From contig NZ_MVJM01000002.1 in NCBI RefSeq assembly GCF_002156385.1, forward strand, positions 951,816-1,015,815: a stretch of DNA of 64,000 nucleotides, in the 5' to 3' direction. This stretch comes from Halalkalibacter urbisdiaboli. GTDB taxonomy: Bacteria > Bacillota > Bacilli > Bacillales > Bacillaceae_D. Positions 1 to 8,988 of the stretch are shown here, in pieces. The position numbers were made by a program, and so were the translations under genes. Position 1 is the first letter of the stretch, and each line of letters begins with the position of its first letter. The notes beneath the pieces are model-generated. The model was given only the letters and a program-made list of their open reading frames with translations, ran no database searches and was not told the DNA's origin.

Positions 1-89
1 AAAAGGGATGGTCCATCAACAAAATCAATGAAAGCTGGATTGATATTTTAAAACAATATAGAAACTATGCCGTTGAACACCTTGAATAA
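1..89 (+). CDS. C-terminal end of an unidentified protein (partial)
   Basis: Reading frame 3 is open from the window edge and ends at TAA 87-89, giving a 28-residue C-terminus that finishes with AVEHLE. The composition (two Trp, several Ile/Asn/Tyr, charged residues) looks like real protein, while the other two frames are closed sooner. The start and most of the gene lie outside the window. I cannot assign a family from so short a tail. It points toward the flagellar cluster but is on the opposite strand, so it is not part of the fliD-fliS-fliT operon. Confidence 0.45.
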   Translation, partial: KGWSINKINESWIDILKQYRNYAVEHLE

Positions 90-323
90 ATCGTCATATC
101 TCACAAAATATGTTAATAGTTTGTAAAAACTTCTATATTTTTACAGTTTTGTGTTGTAACCTGCCGTATATCCTAATACAATGGTTGTAGATATTACTAA
201 AACTGTATTTTTACTTCTTTTTTATATACCTTTTCCTAAGTAATCAACTTTGACAGTCCTACGTCAAATTGATTACTTGTGATGATGCCCCACCCCCTGG
301 GGATTCTGTTCATCATATACATC

Positions 324-371
324 GACGCAACGATACCTTTTTCCTAAAAAAGAAGGAGGTATCGTTGCGTC
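324..371 (+). terminator. 15-bp perfect stem-loop upstream of the lipoprotein gene
   Basis: Positions 324-338 (GACGCAACGATACCT) are perfectly complementary to 357-371, with an 18-nt purine-rich loop, followed by ATTTTATAAG. This is probably the terminator of the gene entering from the left, although the U-run is short and the hairpin is more than 230 nt after its stop codon. It could instead be a leader structure of the lipoprotein mRNA. The rest of the 90-481 gap is AT-rich and shows no other gene. Confidence 0.5.
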
Positions 372-481
372 ATTTTATAAGAACGTCTTTTTCCTCTTTG
401 ATTTGAAGGCCACCTTTGGTAAAATAGGAACATTCGTAACGAGCTCGATCGTTTTTGCTTGTTCAAGTTAGGAGGAAAATC

Positions 482-1435
482 ATGACTAAGAAGTGGTTAC
501 TAGCTGGAGTTTCGACGCTATACCTGCTTTCTGCTTGTAATGATTTAGAACCAACAGTCATTATTGAACCAGAACTCAATGAAGAAGAACCTCAAATAGA
601 AGAGACACAAGAAGAACCTCCAGCCGAAGAGGAGGAGCCTGAGGTTGACGAAATCCTGACAAACATGCTTAAAGCAGCCGAACAAATTGAAAGCTTTTCA
701 ACTAGCATTTATATAGAGCAAGTCACATATAGTGATGAAGACGAACCAGTCACTCAAACAGTCAAAAAGACAATTGACGCCATTAAAGAGCCCTTTAGCT
801 TTTATCAACAGACAAGCATGACCATTCCAGAAATCGGTGACCTTAAAGCAGAAATCTATTACACCGATCAAGGCGTCTTTTTAAAAGACAACATTGAAAA
901 CATGTGGGTAAAATACCCTGATGAATTGAAGGAAGATTTACTCGCTCTACAAGCAAACCAAATTCGACCAGAGGAACAAGCCAAGCTCTTACAAGCACGC
1001 TCGAAAAATATAATCCTGCTCGAAAACGACGAACATTACATCGTCATACTTCCTGATGTCGACGAGGAATTCGCTAATACCATACAACAAGCCATCGTCC
1101 GACAATCAACAACACCAATGAGCGAAATGTTAACCATTTTAGACCTAACAGACGTGAAATACCATTTATACATAAACAAGGAAACCTTTTTATATGAAAA
1201 GCTAGATGTCACCTTACAGTTTGAAGGCGGGCTTGAATCCACCGAAAACCTCATGCTCACCCAAAAGGCTACCATCGAATTTAATCAATTTAACGATTTT
1301 GACGAAATCATTGCTCCTGAAGAAGTAATCGAAACAGCCGAAAACTTCAACATAAATCTCGATGATTTCGAAGGGCTAGCTGACTTTGAGATGGGCGAGT
1401 TAGGTGAGATTGGTATAATTGAGCCTGTTGAATAG
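482..1435 (+). CDS. Acidic secreted lipoprotein, DUF6612/LppX-like
   Basis: Predicted 317-residue membrane lipoprotein. The ATG at 482 is chosen because AGGAGGAAAA lies just upstream at 470-479; a longer in-frame start at 455 would bury the signal peptide. A short Lys-rich n-region and hydrophobic stretch end in the lipobox LLSAC with the lipid-accepting Cys at residue 19. A Glu/Pro-rich linker follows (about residues 25-52), then a roughly 260-residue domain of alternating strands ending in a highly acidic tail. The layout resembles Bacillus lipoproteins of the DUF6612 type, which have an LppX/LolA-like fold; that is inference from overall shape, not from a diagnostic motif. It stands alone and converges on fliT. 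Its function is unknown; the acidity fits an alkaliphile's outer surface. Confidence 0.75.
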   Translation: MTKKWLLAGVSTLYLLSACNDLEPTVIIEPELNEEEPQIEETQEEPPAEEEEPEVDEILTNMLKAAEQIESFSTSIYIEQVTYSDEDEPVTQTVKKTIDAIKEPFSFYQQTSMTIPEIGDLKAEIYYTDQGVFLKDNIENMWVKYPDELKEDLLALQANQIRPEEQAKLLQARSKNIILLENDEHYIVILPDVDEEFANTIQQAIVRQSTTPMSEMLTILDLTDVKYHLYINKETFLYEKLDVTLQFEGGLESTENLMLTQKATIEFNQFNDFDEIIAPEEVIETAENFNINLDDFEGLADFEMGELGEIGIIEPVE

Positions 1436-1465
1436 AGAAGGGTTGTCGTTTAAGCTTAAGCTGAG

Positions 1466-1505
1466 AAATCGCCTCACTACGTTGGTTGACGTGGGGAGGC
1501 GATTT
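1466..1505 (+). terminator. Imperfect hairpin after the lipoprotein gene
   Basis: AAATCGCCTC at 1466-1475 pairs with GAGGCGATTT at 1496-1505, with a second inner stem (ACGT...ACGT). It sits 30 nt after the lipoprotein stop but has no U-run, so its role as a terminator is uncertain; the 1529-1564 hairpin is the more convincing one. Confidence 0.4.
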
Positions 1506-1528
1506 GTGGTTGCTAATTGTCCGAATAA

Positions 1529-1564
1529 CGAAAAAAGTCAACCAAATTAGGTTGACTTTTTTCG
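1529..1564. terminator. Bidirectional terminator between lipoprotein gene and fliT
   Basis: A perfect 15-bp inverted repeat (AAAAAAGTCAACC plus flanking CG, 6-nt loop AAATTA) gives a U-run on both strands. It separates the convergent lipoprotein gene and the fliD-fliS-fliT operon. Confidence 0.85.
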
Positions 1565-1565
1565 T

Positions 1566-1946
1566 TTAAATTCCACGTTTATCGATAAACGCTCCTTCAT
1601 TCATCGGGGCATCATATGGATTATCGTAGCGCTTATTGACCTTTTTCTTATAATTCATTTGGTCTATATCTCGTTTTAAAAGAATCGAATCCGATTTTAA
1701 TTTACTCTCTACTTGTTGGTTCAATGTCAAAATCTCACTCGCAATTGTACGTTCATCTTCTGTTTCAGCCGGTCTGTTAATAGATTGAATTGCCTCTTCC
1801 CTCAGCGTTAACAACCGCTCAACCTCATTAATATAAGACTCACGGTCTTCTATATTAGAAGGCAAGCTTAAAGTAAGGTGTGATAATAAATCCCTAGTTA
1901 GGCCTAAAAGAGTATCAAGTGCTTGTTGGAGTGAGTTACCCTCCAT
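1566..1946 (-). CDS. fliT: Flagellar export chaperone FliT
   Basis: 126-residue, mostly helical cytoplasmic protein in the position always occupied by fliT in Bacillus, directly after fliS. FliT proteins bind the filament cap protein FliD (and export ATPase parts) before secretion. The start is placed at ATG 1944-1946, which lies inside the end of fliS (11-nt overlap), suggesting translational coupling; an upstream start would give an N-terminal extension unlike the family. The C-terminus is basic and repetitive (KKKVNKRYDNPYD). Sequence conservation of FliT is low, so the call rests on size, helical character and synteny. Confidence 0.82.
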   Translation of the reverse strand: MEGNSLQQALDTLLGLTRDLLSHLTLSLPSNIEDRESYINEVERLLTLREEAIQSINRPAETEDERTIASEILTLNQQVESKLKSDSILLKRDIDQMNYKKKVNKRYDNPYDAPMNEGAFIDKRGI

Positions 1947-2325
1947 GACGTTGCTTCCGATCAATTTGGATCGCTTCCTTCCAAGTATCTCGAAAACTAA
2001 CAATCAATTCCTCTGCTTCACCTAACTTTGAAAGACTGTTTTCTGTATTCGCATCTGTTAAACGAGATAGAATAAAATCATATAAAGCTAGCATGTTTTT
2101 GCCTAGTTCATTGTCTGTTTTCAACGTAACCATTAGCTCTCGAATAATATTTTGAGCCTTTACTAGGTTAATATGACGTGTTTGAATATCCTCTTTTTTC
2201 ATGGCGTCCTTAGCAGCATTTACAAACTTCAAACAGCCATTATAGAGCATAAGTGTCAATTCCCCAGGTGATGATGTTACTGCTTTATTTTGTTGATACG
2301 CTTGCTGCGGATTATTAATAGCCAT
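1936..2325 (-). CDS. fliS: Flagellar export chaperone FliS
   Basis: 129 residues. The N-terminus NPQQAYQQN followed by SSPGELTLMLYNGCLKF is the typical FliS signature. FliS binds the C-terminal disordered tail of flagellin in the cytosol and prevents early polymerisation; in Bacillus it also acts with FliW/CsrA in sensing free flagellin. It sits 24 nt after fliD and overlaps fliT, so fliD-fliS-fliT form one unit read from the flaG promoter. Length matches the family. Confidence 0.95.
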   Translation of the reverse strand: MAINNPQQAYQQNKAVTSSPGELTLMLYNGCLKFVNAAKDAMKKEDIQTRHINLVKAQNIIRELMVTLKTDNELGKNMLALYDFILSRLTDANTENSLSKLGEAEELIVSFRDTWKEAIQIDRKQRHGG

Positions 2326-2349
2326 AATTATATTTCATCCTTCCTTTAC

Positions 2350-3969
2350 TTACATCATTCCCATGCCTAGTTGGTTCATTAACGCAGCACCTTGAGCATT
2401 AGCTTGATTCATTGCTTGTTCCATACGAGTGAACTGCGACCAATAACGATCCTCGATCTGAGTAAGTCGTCGTTGGAAATTATTTATTCGGCTATCGATT
2501 GAAACCATTTCTCGGCCAATTGTAAATTGTTGATTCGTCCGGTGCTCATTACCAGCACGTCGAACGATGTTGTTCATTGAATCATTTAAGGATGTTCGGA
2601 TTCTAGCGACAAGTCCTGTTTGAGATGAAATTTGTTGGTTTTGTTCTAGCGTTCTATTTTCTTTTGGAATATCTGTTAACGTTTTATCCGCCGTATTATT
2701 GAATAATTGATAAACTGAATCAGGATCAGTTTCCAAAGCCGCGCGAAGCTTAGTTTCATCGATTTCAAGAATACCACCCATGCGGTAATCCTTAGCTGTC
2801 GTTATTCCAATCTCCGTCAATTGATTATATTGCCCTGATGTTTCAACAGGTGTATAGAGTTCTAATCTCATTTTATCAATCACACTTGATACCATTGAAT
2901 CTCTGCGAAGCAGTCCGCTCTTTGCTTTTTCATCCCAAAGCTCTGCCTCTCGTTCGCTCATTTCTCTACGCTGTTCGTCTGTTAATGGAGGAAAGTTACG
3001 ATAACGCTCTTCACTTAATTTTCCTCGTAAATTTGTAATCGTTTCATTGTATTTATCAACAAAACTCTTTATATTTTCGAAGGCTTGGTCAGTATTAGAT
3101 GATACTGAAAAGGTTTCAAACGTATTATTAGTCGTTTGCTGCGCATTAATAGTGATACCACCAAATGTTACAGTGTTTGAACGTTGCTCCTTCTCAATAG
3201 GGGCATCACTTCTAGTCGGATCTAAAGATAGATTACGGAATTTAACGATAGCATTTTGTCCACCAACTTCAGAAGCTTGGTCAAGTTTTAATACATCTGT
3301 TAAAAAACCTGTGTCCCCACCAAATTCAATTTGTGGCGCTGCTGGATCTGCACTACTCGTAAATTTACCTGTTTCGGTTCTTTCAATAACAACCTTGTCA
3401 TAGGCACTATCATAATAAGCTTTTACTCCTAAGTTCGCACCGTTAATTTCTTTAAATAACGCATCCAGGGACTTGGAAGAATCCACGTTAAACGACTTAC
3501 TTTGGGCATCTCCATTTGCGTTATAGGTCGTAATTGTAAAAGACTGTCCATCATAGGTTGAAGGATCTACTTTAAAAGCATCTGTTTGACTTGCTAGCGT
3601 CCCAGTTGTGCTAATTTTTTTCCCGTCCGCAGATATGTTCTCGGTACTAATATTCCTAGTTTTTGTTGCTACCTGCTGAACCTCAACCTCATAATTTCCA
3701 TTTTGGACACTTGAATTAGCAGTGGCTGTGAACGCTCCACTGCTTGGGTTCGTAACACTTCTTGTGTTAAAAGCAGCCGTTAATCGTAAGGAATATGCTG
3801 AACGTTCTAAATTTGTTAGCATCGTATTTACTTCACGATAGGCATCCCTTTGCCACTCTAATGTTTGCTTTCTTTGAAACATACGGTCTAATGGTTGACG
3901 CTCAACTTGCATCAACTGTTTTATAATCGACTCTGTATCTAACCCTGAAGCTATTCCACCAATTCTCAT
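2350..3969 (-). CDS. fliD: Flagellar hook-associated protein 2 (filament cap)
   Basis: 539 residues. The N-terminal FliD_N motif MRIGGIASGLDTESIIKQLM and a long coiled N-terminal segment are followed by a variable middle domain and the conserved FliD_C region, ending in a helical C-terminus (QANAQGAALMNQLGMGMM). FliD caps the filament tip and guides flagellin folding. It is exported by the flagellar type III apparatus, so no signal peptide is expected or seen. It starts 17 nt after flaG and is probably read from the sigma-D promoter at 4354-4380. The length fits the Bacillaceae range. Confidence 0.96.
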   Translation of the reverse strand: MRIGGIASGLDTESIIKQLMQVERQPLDRMFQRKQTLEWQRDAYREVNTMLTNLERSAYSLRLTAAFNTRSVTNPSSGAFTATANSSVQNGNYEVEVQQVATKTRNISTENISADGKKISTTGTLASQTDAFKVDPSTYDGQSFTITTYNANGDAQSKSFNVDSSKSLDALFKEINGANLGVKAYYDSAYDKVVIERTETGKFTSSADPAAPQIEFGGDTGFLTDVLKLDQASEVGGQNAIVKFRNLSLDPTRSDAPIEKEQRSNTVTFGGITINAQQTTNNTFETFSVSSNTDQAFENIKSFVDKYNETITNLRGKLSEERYRNFPPLTDEQRREMSEREAELWDEKAKSGLLRRDSMVSSVIDKMRLELYTPVETSGQYNQLTEIGITTAKDYRMGGILEIDETKLRAALETDPDSVYQLFNNTADKTLTDIPKENRTLEQNQQISSQTGLVARIRTSLNDSMNNIVRRAGNEHRTNQQFTIGREMVSIDSRINNFQRRLTQIEDRYWSQFTRMEQAMNQANAQGAALMNQLGMGMM

Positions 3970-3986
3970 TCTTTAATGACCACCTT

Positions 3987-4322
3987 TCAAATTTTCTTAT
4001 CGATCATAATCCCTATCATATCCAACATGACAGCATGCATGTCTAGTAGCTTCTTTGATGGAATTTCTTTAATTACTTCATTTGTTACTTCATCAACAAT
4101 CGTAACATAGTATTCTTTTAACTCTTCATGTAATTGAAATTTAAGATGAGAGTTACTCGATTTCATTAATGAATTAACACTCTCTAATTTTTGTTCAACT
4201 TCATTGAAACTAGGCGCCTTTTCACTCTTTGAAATTGATTCCTTGTCACTGTAATTTGTCTCTCTCGTATTTTGTTGTACATAAGAAGATGATGAGCTGG
4301 CGTATGAACGACCGATTTCCAT
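3987..4322 (-). CDS. flaG: FlaG family protein (YvyC)
   Basis: 111 residues. A Ser-rich variable N-terminus (SSSSSY) is followed by the FlaG core: helical NSLMKSSNSHLKFQLHE, then strands and EVIKEIPSKKLLDMHA. FlaG proteins affect filament length in other bacteria; the Bacillus homologue YvyC lies upstream of fliD as here. The ATG at 4320-4322 is chosen because GGGAGGG lies 8 nt upstream; a TTG one codon earlier is less likely. First gene of flaG-fliD-fliS-fliT. Confidence 0.9.
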   Translation of the reverse strand: MEIGRSYASSSSSYVQQNTRETNYSDKESISKSEKAPSFNEVEQKLESVNSLMKSSNSHLKFQLHEELKEYYVTIVDEVTNEVIKEIPSKKLLDMHAVMLDMIGIMIDKKI

Positions 4323-4353
4323 CAATTTGCCCTCCCTAATGCCTTTTTAACAT

Positions 4354-4380
4354 ATATCGGTCACAAATGCTGAAATGTTA
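4354..4380 (-). promoter_or_regulatory. Sigma-D promoter of the flaG-fliD-fliS-fliT operon
   Basis: On the minus strand TAAC-N15-ACCGATAT, one mismatch in each box from the sigma-D consensus TAAA-N15-GCCGATAT, located 32 nt upstream of the flaG start. The position and spacing are what late (class III) flagellar genes require. Confidence 0.82.
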
Positions 4381-4409
4381 ACTAGATTAGAAAAAATAAC
4401 AGAAGAGAA

Positions 4410-4444
4410 ACAGAGGGAATCCGAACTAGTTGGATTCCCTCTGT
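4410..4444 (-). terminator. Terminator of the FN3 giant gene
   Basis: Perfect 13-bp stem (ACAGAGGGAATCC with GGATTCCCTCTGT), 9-nt loop, followed on the minus strand by TTTCTCTTCT. It lies 14 nt after the FN3 gene stop and before the flaG promoter, isolating the two units. Confidence 0.88.
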
Positions 4445-4457
4445 AACGATAAGATTC

Positions 4458-7400
4458 TTATTTCTTCTTATTTAGCTGCACCTTTACAGTAGCATATCCT
4501 ACAACTAAATGGTCTCCTAGCATCCCCCGGAATTCAAGAAGTTTTTCACTTTCACTCCAGTCGAAATCCTCGCGATTAAATTTAAACTGTCCTTTTTGAG
4601 CTTGGTTTTCATGGCCAGCACTTTTAGAAATAGCTTTATTCCCATTAAGGGTAACACTATCTAGCTCGAAAAGATTCGTGTTAAACTCAGCTGGAAGATT
4701 CACTTTTACAGTGAAAACACCCTTATTATCAATAATTACTTTTGGTAAAACTTCTAAATCCGCTAATATATAAACAACAATTTCTTTTTCAATTGTTGTA
4801 ACCCAGCCTGCATTATCTTCAACGTCAACTTTAATCGTATAGATACCAGGCTGATTTAAGGTTAACACATCACCATTGTCAAATTGGTGATTATTTACTG
4901 TCATTGTTTCAGTTGCAATGCCAGAAACATTGTCTTCTGCATGATATAGAAGTTCAAGCTCAGTTCCTAGTGCATATTCTTCTTTTAAATCTAGTGAAAC
5001 TATTGGGGCTGTTTTGTCAATTTTCACAAACTCTACATTTACTTTTTCAAAATTCCCAGCGTTGTCTACGCTATAATGTGATATAGCATGCTCACCTTCT
5101 TCTGATATCGTAAAAGTAGTACCCCTATCGTACTCTGATCCATTAACTGCAAAATAAGTAGCAGCAACTCCACTCTTACTGTCCGTCGCAGTTAATTCTA
5201 CCTCTACTGCTTCCTTGCTCCATGCTGTTTGAATATTAGATGTAGTATCTGGTCCAGTTTTATCTATTTTCACTTCTATCGTTTGAATTTCTTCCGTGTT
5301 GCCTACTTTATCAACAGAATAGAACGAAACCTTATGAACACCTTCTTCATCAATGTTAAATGTAGTTCCCTCAACAAAAGCACTATCATTTAAAGAGTAA
5401 TAAGTGTTTGCAACTCCAGTTTCGTCATCAGTTGCTGATAATGTTACGACCACGTTTTGATTTACCCAATCACTTGGTGCTTCAATTGATGTCACAGGAG
5501 CTTCCGTATCCACAATCAATTTTGCCAAGACGATATTCGATCGGTCTGATTCACCAAAAGAATTACTGTATGATGTTACATAATATTCATGATTCGCATA
5601 AGACATATTTGTAATCGTATAAGACAGGTTATTCACCTTTTCAGCAACAAGTACAGACTCACCATCAATGATTTCATAGATGTTATAACCATTAGCATAG
5701 GTGACAAAATCCCATGAAATTCTGGCGCTCGTTTCATTTAACAGATTCAAGCTTGCAACTGGTGGCTCCATGATAGGATACACAATTGTTTCTGTTATAC
5801 GATTTGATGGTGTAGACTCACCAAAGCGTGTACTATAAGCTGTAACTTCAAAAGAGTGTGTTTCTTCTGTTAAGTTATAAACTTTGAAGCTACGTGCTGT
5901 CCCTTTGTAAATCAACTGTCTGTTATTATTTGTAATTTTATAGAGACGGTACTCATTCGCCCACATAGCCGCAGGCCAAGTTAACGTCATATTATTTGCA
6001 TTAAAAACCGTTCCAGTTAGTTCTGGCGGTTGTACGGTCGGCCACGTAAGTGTCAGAGATATCGAACTTCCATTAGGTGATTCACCAAAGCGGTTACTAT
6101 AAGCATGAACTACATATTCATAATCACCTTCTGGCATATTAATAAACGATACTGCTGTTCCTGTCACTGTTCTTTCTAAGACAGGTTGTCCGTCGATAAT
6201 TCGATATACATTGTATGCTGTTGCATAAGTAGCAGCTTTCCATCTTAACACAATATCATTTCCATTGTTAATACTATTCGTTACATTTTCAGGTGACTGC
6301 ATTATTGGATGAACAATTTCAACAGAAACCTTACTTCCTTCAGGTGATTCACCATAACGAGTGCTATTGGAATGAACAATGTAATGATACTCACCTTCAG
6401 GCATATCGTTAAACCTAGTTGATGTGCCAGTTACCGATCTTACCAAAACCTTTTCTCCATCAATCATTTGGTACACGTTATAATTTGTTGCATAGGCAGT
6501 TGCATCCCACTTTAATGCAATATCATTCCCGTTGACAATTGTGTACGTGAAGTTACTAGGCTTTTCCATAGCCGGAAAACCAACCGCTTGGTAAACCAGA
6601 CTTCCTTCACTTGATTCTCCAAAACGGTTGCTAACAGAATGAACGACATACGTATGTTGGCCTTCTAATTCATTAGAAAGTATTGTGGATAAACTTGATA
6701 CGGTCCTTTTCAACTCTTTTTGTCCGTTTATAAGCTCATACACCTTGTAACTAGTAGCATAAGGTACTGCTTCCCAAGTTAAGACAACATCATTTCCATT
6801 TTGGACTTTTGATGCAAAGTTTTTGGGAGCTTCCATCGTAGGGTGAACCAAAGATATCGTTACTTCAACCCCTTCTGGTGACTCACCTAATAACGTTGAT
6901 ACAGAGTGAACAGCGTAATGATATTCACCTGCAGCGGCATTAGGAAAAGAAATTGCCGTGCCAGTTACGTTTCTGCTTAAAACCTTTTCCCCATCTTTAA
7001 CTTGATAAATATTATAGCTGTTTGCGTATTGAACACTAGACCATTTTAAGGATATATCATTTCCATTGTTGATACTGTACGTTAAATCGGTTGGGGCTTC
7101 CATCGATTGTCCGTCTAATGTTACCTTTACTGGTGTCCCTTCACTTGACTCTCCAAAACGAGGCGAAAACGCATAGACGATAAATTCATATTCGCCAGGG
7201 GCCATTTTTGTATAAGTCACACTTTGACCTGACAACGTATTTTTCAAAACTTTTTGTCCATCTATAATTTGGTAAACTTTATAACTTGTTGCATAAGAAG
7301 CCGAATCCCAACTTAATGTAAAATCAGTAGCATTTTTCATAACATGTTCTACATTTTTTGGAGGCTCCATCGTAGGATGAAGAAGTGAGATATCTAGTTT

Positions 7401-8807
7401 ACGGCTCTCAGGTGACTCACCAAACCTTGTTGAAAAAGAATGGACTTCGTACTGATATTCACCCTCTGGTCGGTTAGGGTATGTAACACTTGTCCCACTT
7501 ACTGTACTTTTTAAAACCTTTGCTCCATTCTCAACTTGATAAACCTTATAGCTGTTGGCATTGGCTACGCTATCCCAGTTTAGAACGATGTCATTTCCAT
7601 TTAGAATTTTATAAGACGCATTTATTGGTGCTTCCATCGTTTCAGTTTCAATAGTCAAGGAAACTTTACTACTTTCACTTGATTCTCCATAACGATCACT
7701 AAATGAATGAATCTCAAAATCATAATCGCCACTAGCCATGTACGAATATTTAACACTTGTATTCGTTACGGTACTCTTTAAAACTTTTTCTCCATTTATT
7801 AATTGATAGATTTTATAATTTGTTGCGTATGGAACGCTTTCCCAGGTTAAAACAATATCATTAATGTTTTGAATCATATATTCAAAGTTATTCGGAGCTG
7901 CCATTATAATGTCACTCACTGATACTGTGAGTTGGCTTCCCTCTGCTGATTCTCCGAAACGCGAACTGTTTGAGCGAACTTCAAAGGCATGGTCACCAGC
8001 AGACATATTCGAAAACTTCAACGTCGTACCAGTAACTGTGCTTTTTAAAACTTTCTCACCATTAACGATTTGGTAAACGTTATAATCCGTCGCGTAAGAA
8101 ACAGAATTCCATTTTAATGTGACATCACTACCATTTGCTAAAGTATAAGTGAAATTGCTTGGTGCCGTCATTGTTGGATAAACAACTTCTACATGAACTG
8201 GATTAGACAGAGAAGATTCACCATATAGAGAATTTCCAGCTGAAACTGCGTACGTATATTTACCTTCAGAAACATTACTTATCGTATAAGTACGTGCTGT
8301 TACCGACGTAAGCAATGTCTTTTCACCATCACCCGCTATTTGATAAATGTGATATTGTTCCGCATATTGGGATGCTCCCCAATTTAATACGATATCGTTA
8401 CCATTTCTAATCGTATTGCTTAACGTTTCTGGTGCCATCATTTCTGGATAGACAATGTCAAAAGAAACTGGTGCACTTGGACCTGATTCACCATCTGAAC
8501 TTAATGTTGAAACGACAAATCGATAAGACCCTTCCGATAAATCCTTTTGAGTATAGCTAGTTGATGTGGTCATACCATGTAGAATAAGCTGACCATCTTT
8601 AATTTCATACACGTTATATCCAGTCGCTCCGAAAACGGAATCCCATGACAATTTCACATCATCAGGTGTTATGTGTTGAACAGCTAAATTACTAGGTGGT
8701 AAGTTGCTGTTAGACGACGCAAATACGTTTGCAATCGGAAATAAAATTTGTGATAAAATCATAAAAAGCGTTAGAAATGTCACATTTCTAAATAACTGTT
8801 TACCCAT
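4458..8807 (-). CDS. Giant secreted protein with 12 FN3-like repeats and OmpL47-like C-terminal domains
   Basis: 1449 residues from ATG 8805-8807 (AAGGTGGGA lies 6 nt upstream; a GTG four codons earlier is possible). A signal peptide (residues 1 to about 31, ending ANVFA) is followed by 12 tandem fibronectin-III-like repeats of about 88 residues (about 37-1100). Most carry NGNDIVLxW, YATxYxVYQ and FGES. Two to three domains follow (about 1103-1350), each with DETGVANTYYSLN-like and YSVDxxGNxE motifs as in bacterial Ig-like/OmpL47 domains, then a unique C-terminus. There is no LPXTG, SLH, GW or transmembrane anchor, so it is probably released or held non-covalently. Nothing indicates an enzyme; a matrix, adhesin or filament-coating role is likely. 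It interrupts the usual hag-flaG neighbourhood and is preceded by a cyclic-di-GMP riboswitch. Confidence 0.88.
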   Translation of the reverse strand: MGKQLFRNVTFLTLFMILSQILFPIANVFASSNSNLPPSNLAVQHITPDDVKLSWDSVFGATGYNVYEIKDGQLILHGMTTSTSYTQKDLSEGSYRFVVSTLSSDGESGPSAPVSFDIVYPEMMAPETLSNTIRNGNDIVLNWGASQYAEQYHIYQIAGDGEKTLLTSVTARTYTISNVSEGKYTYAVSAGNSLYGESSLSNPVHVEVVYPTMTAPSNFTYTLANGSDVTLKWNSVSYATDYNVYQIVNGEKVLKSTVTGTTLKFSNMSAGDHAFEVRSNSSRFGESAEGSQLTVSVSDIIMAAPNNFEYMIQNINDIVLTWESVPYATNYKIYQLINGEKVLKSTVTNTSVKYSYMASGDYDFEIHSFSDRYGESSESSKVSLTIETETMEAPINASYKILNGNDIVLNWDSVANANSYKVYQVENGAKVLKSTVSGTSVTYPNRPEGEYQYEVHSFSTRFGESPESRKLDISLLHPTMEPPKNVEHVMKNATDFTLSWDSASYATSYKVYQIIDGQKVLKNTLSGQSVTYTKMAPGEYEFIVYAFSPRFGESSEGTPVKVTLDGQSMEAPTDLTYSINNGNDISLKWSSVQYANSYNIYQVKDGEKVLSRNVTGTAISFPNAAAGEYHYAVHSVSTLLGESPEGVEVTISLVHPTMEAPKNFASKVQNGNDVVLTWEAVPYATSYKVYELINGQKELKRTVSSLSTILSNELEGQHTYVVHSVSNRFGESSEGSLVYQAVGFPAMEKPSNFTYTIVNGNDIALKWDATAYATNYNVYQMIDGEKVLVRSVTGTSTRFNDMPEGEYHYIVHSNSTRYGESPEGSKVSVEIVHPIMQSPENVTNSINNGNDIVLRWKAATYATAYNVYRIIDGQPVLERTVTGTAVSFINMPEGDYEYVVHAYSNRFGESPNGSSISLTLTWPTVQPPELTGTVFNANNMTLTWPAAMWANEYRLYKITNNNRQLIYKGTARSFKVYNLTEETHSFEVTAYSTRFGESTPSNRITETIVYPIMEPPVASLNLLNETSARISWDFVTYANGYNIYEIIDGESVLVAEKVNNLSYTITNMSYANHEYYVTSYSNSFGESDRSNIVLAKLIVDTEAPVTSIEAPSDWVNQNVVVTLSATDDETGVANTYYSLNDSAFVEGTTFNIDEEGVHKVSFYSVDKVGNTEEIQTIEVKIDKTGPDTTSNIQTAWSKEAVEVELTATDSKSGVAATYFAVNGSEYDRGTTFTISEEGEHAISHYSVDNAGNFEKVNVEFVKIDKTAPIVSLDLKEEYALGTELELLYHAEDNVSGIATETMTVNNHQFDNGDVLTLNQPGIYTIKVDVEDNAGWVTTIEKEIVVYILADLEVLPKVIIDNKGVFTVKVNLPAEFNTNLFELDSVTLNGNKAISKSAGHENQAQKGQFKFNREDFDWSESEKLLEFRGMLGDHLVVGYATVKVQLNKKK

Positions 8808-8840
8808 CAATAGTCCCACCTTATATTATATAATTGTCCA

Positions 8841-8872
8841 AATAAAAAAGAACCTATCAAGGTTCATAGGTT
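8841..8872 (-). terminator. Intrinsic terminator in the riboswitch leader
   Basis: On the minus strand AACCTAT (8872-8866) pairs with ATAGGTT (8857-8851) across a short loop that can pair further, followed by CTTTTTTATT. It lies between the aptamer and the FN3 gene start, where the expression platform of a transcriptional riboswitch belongs. The terminator arm CCTATG is also complementary to CATAGG in the aptamer P2 region, which offers a possible mutually exclusive fold. Confidence 0.8.
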
Positions 8873-8884
8873 AGAGAACTATGA

Positions 8885-8972
8885 TTCCTTGCGGCAACCG
8901 GCTACCATCCACAAATATAGTGGTTAAGGCCCATGGCTTTGCGTCTCATAGTTTCCTATGATTTGCCCTTTT
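8885..8972 (-). promoter_or_regulatory. Cyclic-di-GMP-I (GEMM) riboswitch aptamer
   Basis: The minus strand shows the conserved GEMM-I elements in order. GGGCAAAT is followed by a P2 stem CATAG-GAAA-CTATG with a GNRA tetraloop, then the invariant junction GAGACGCAAAGCC. A variable P3 arm (CCAC/GTGG) is followed by GATGGTAGCCGG and TTGCCG. This class binds cyclic-di-GMP and usually controls motility, adhesion or matrix genes. Here it precedes the terminator 8841-8872 and the FN3 giant gene. Whether ligand turns expression on or off cannot be decided from the sequence alone. Confidence 0.92.
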
Positions 8973-8988
8973 CACTTGGTATAATACT

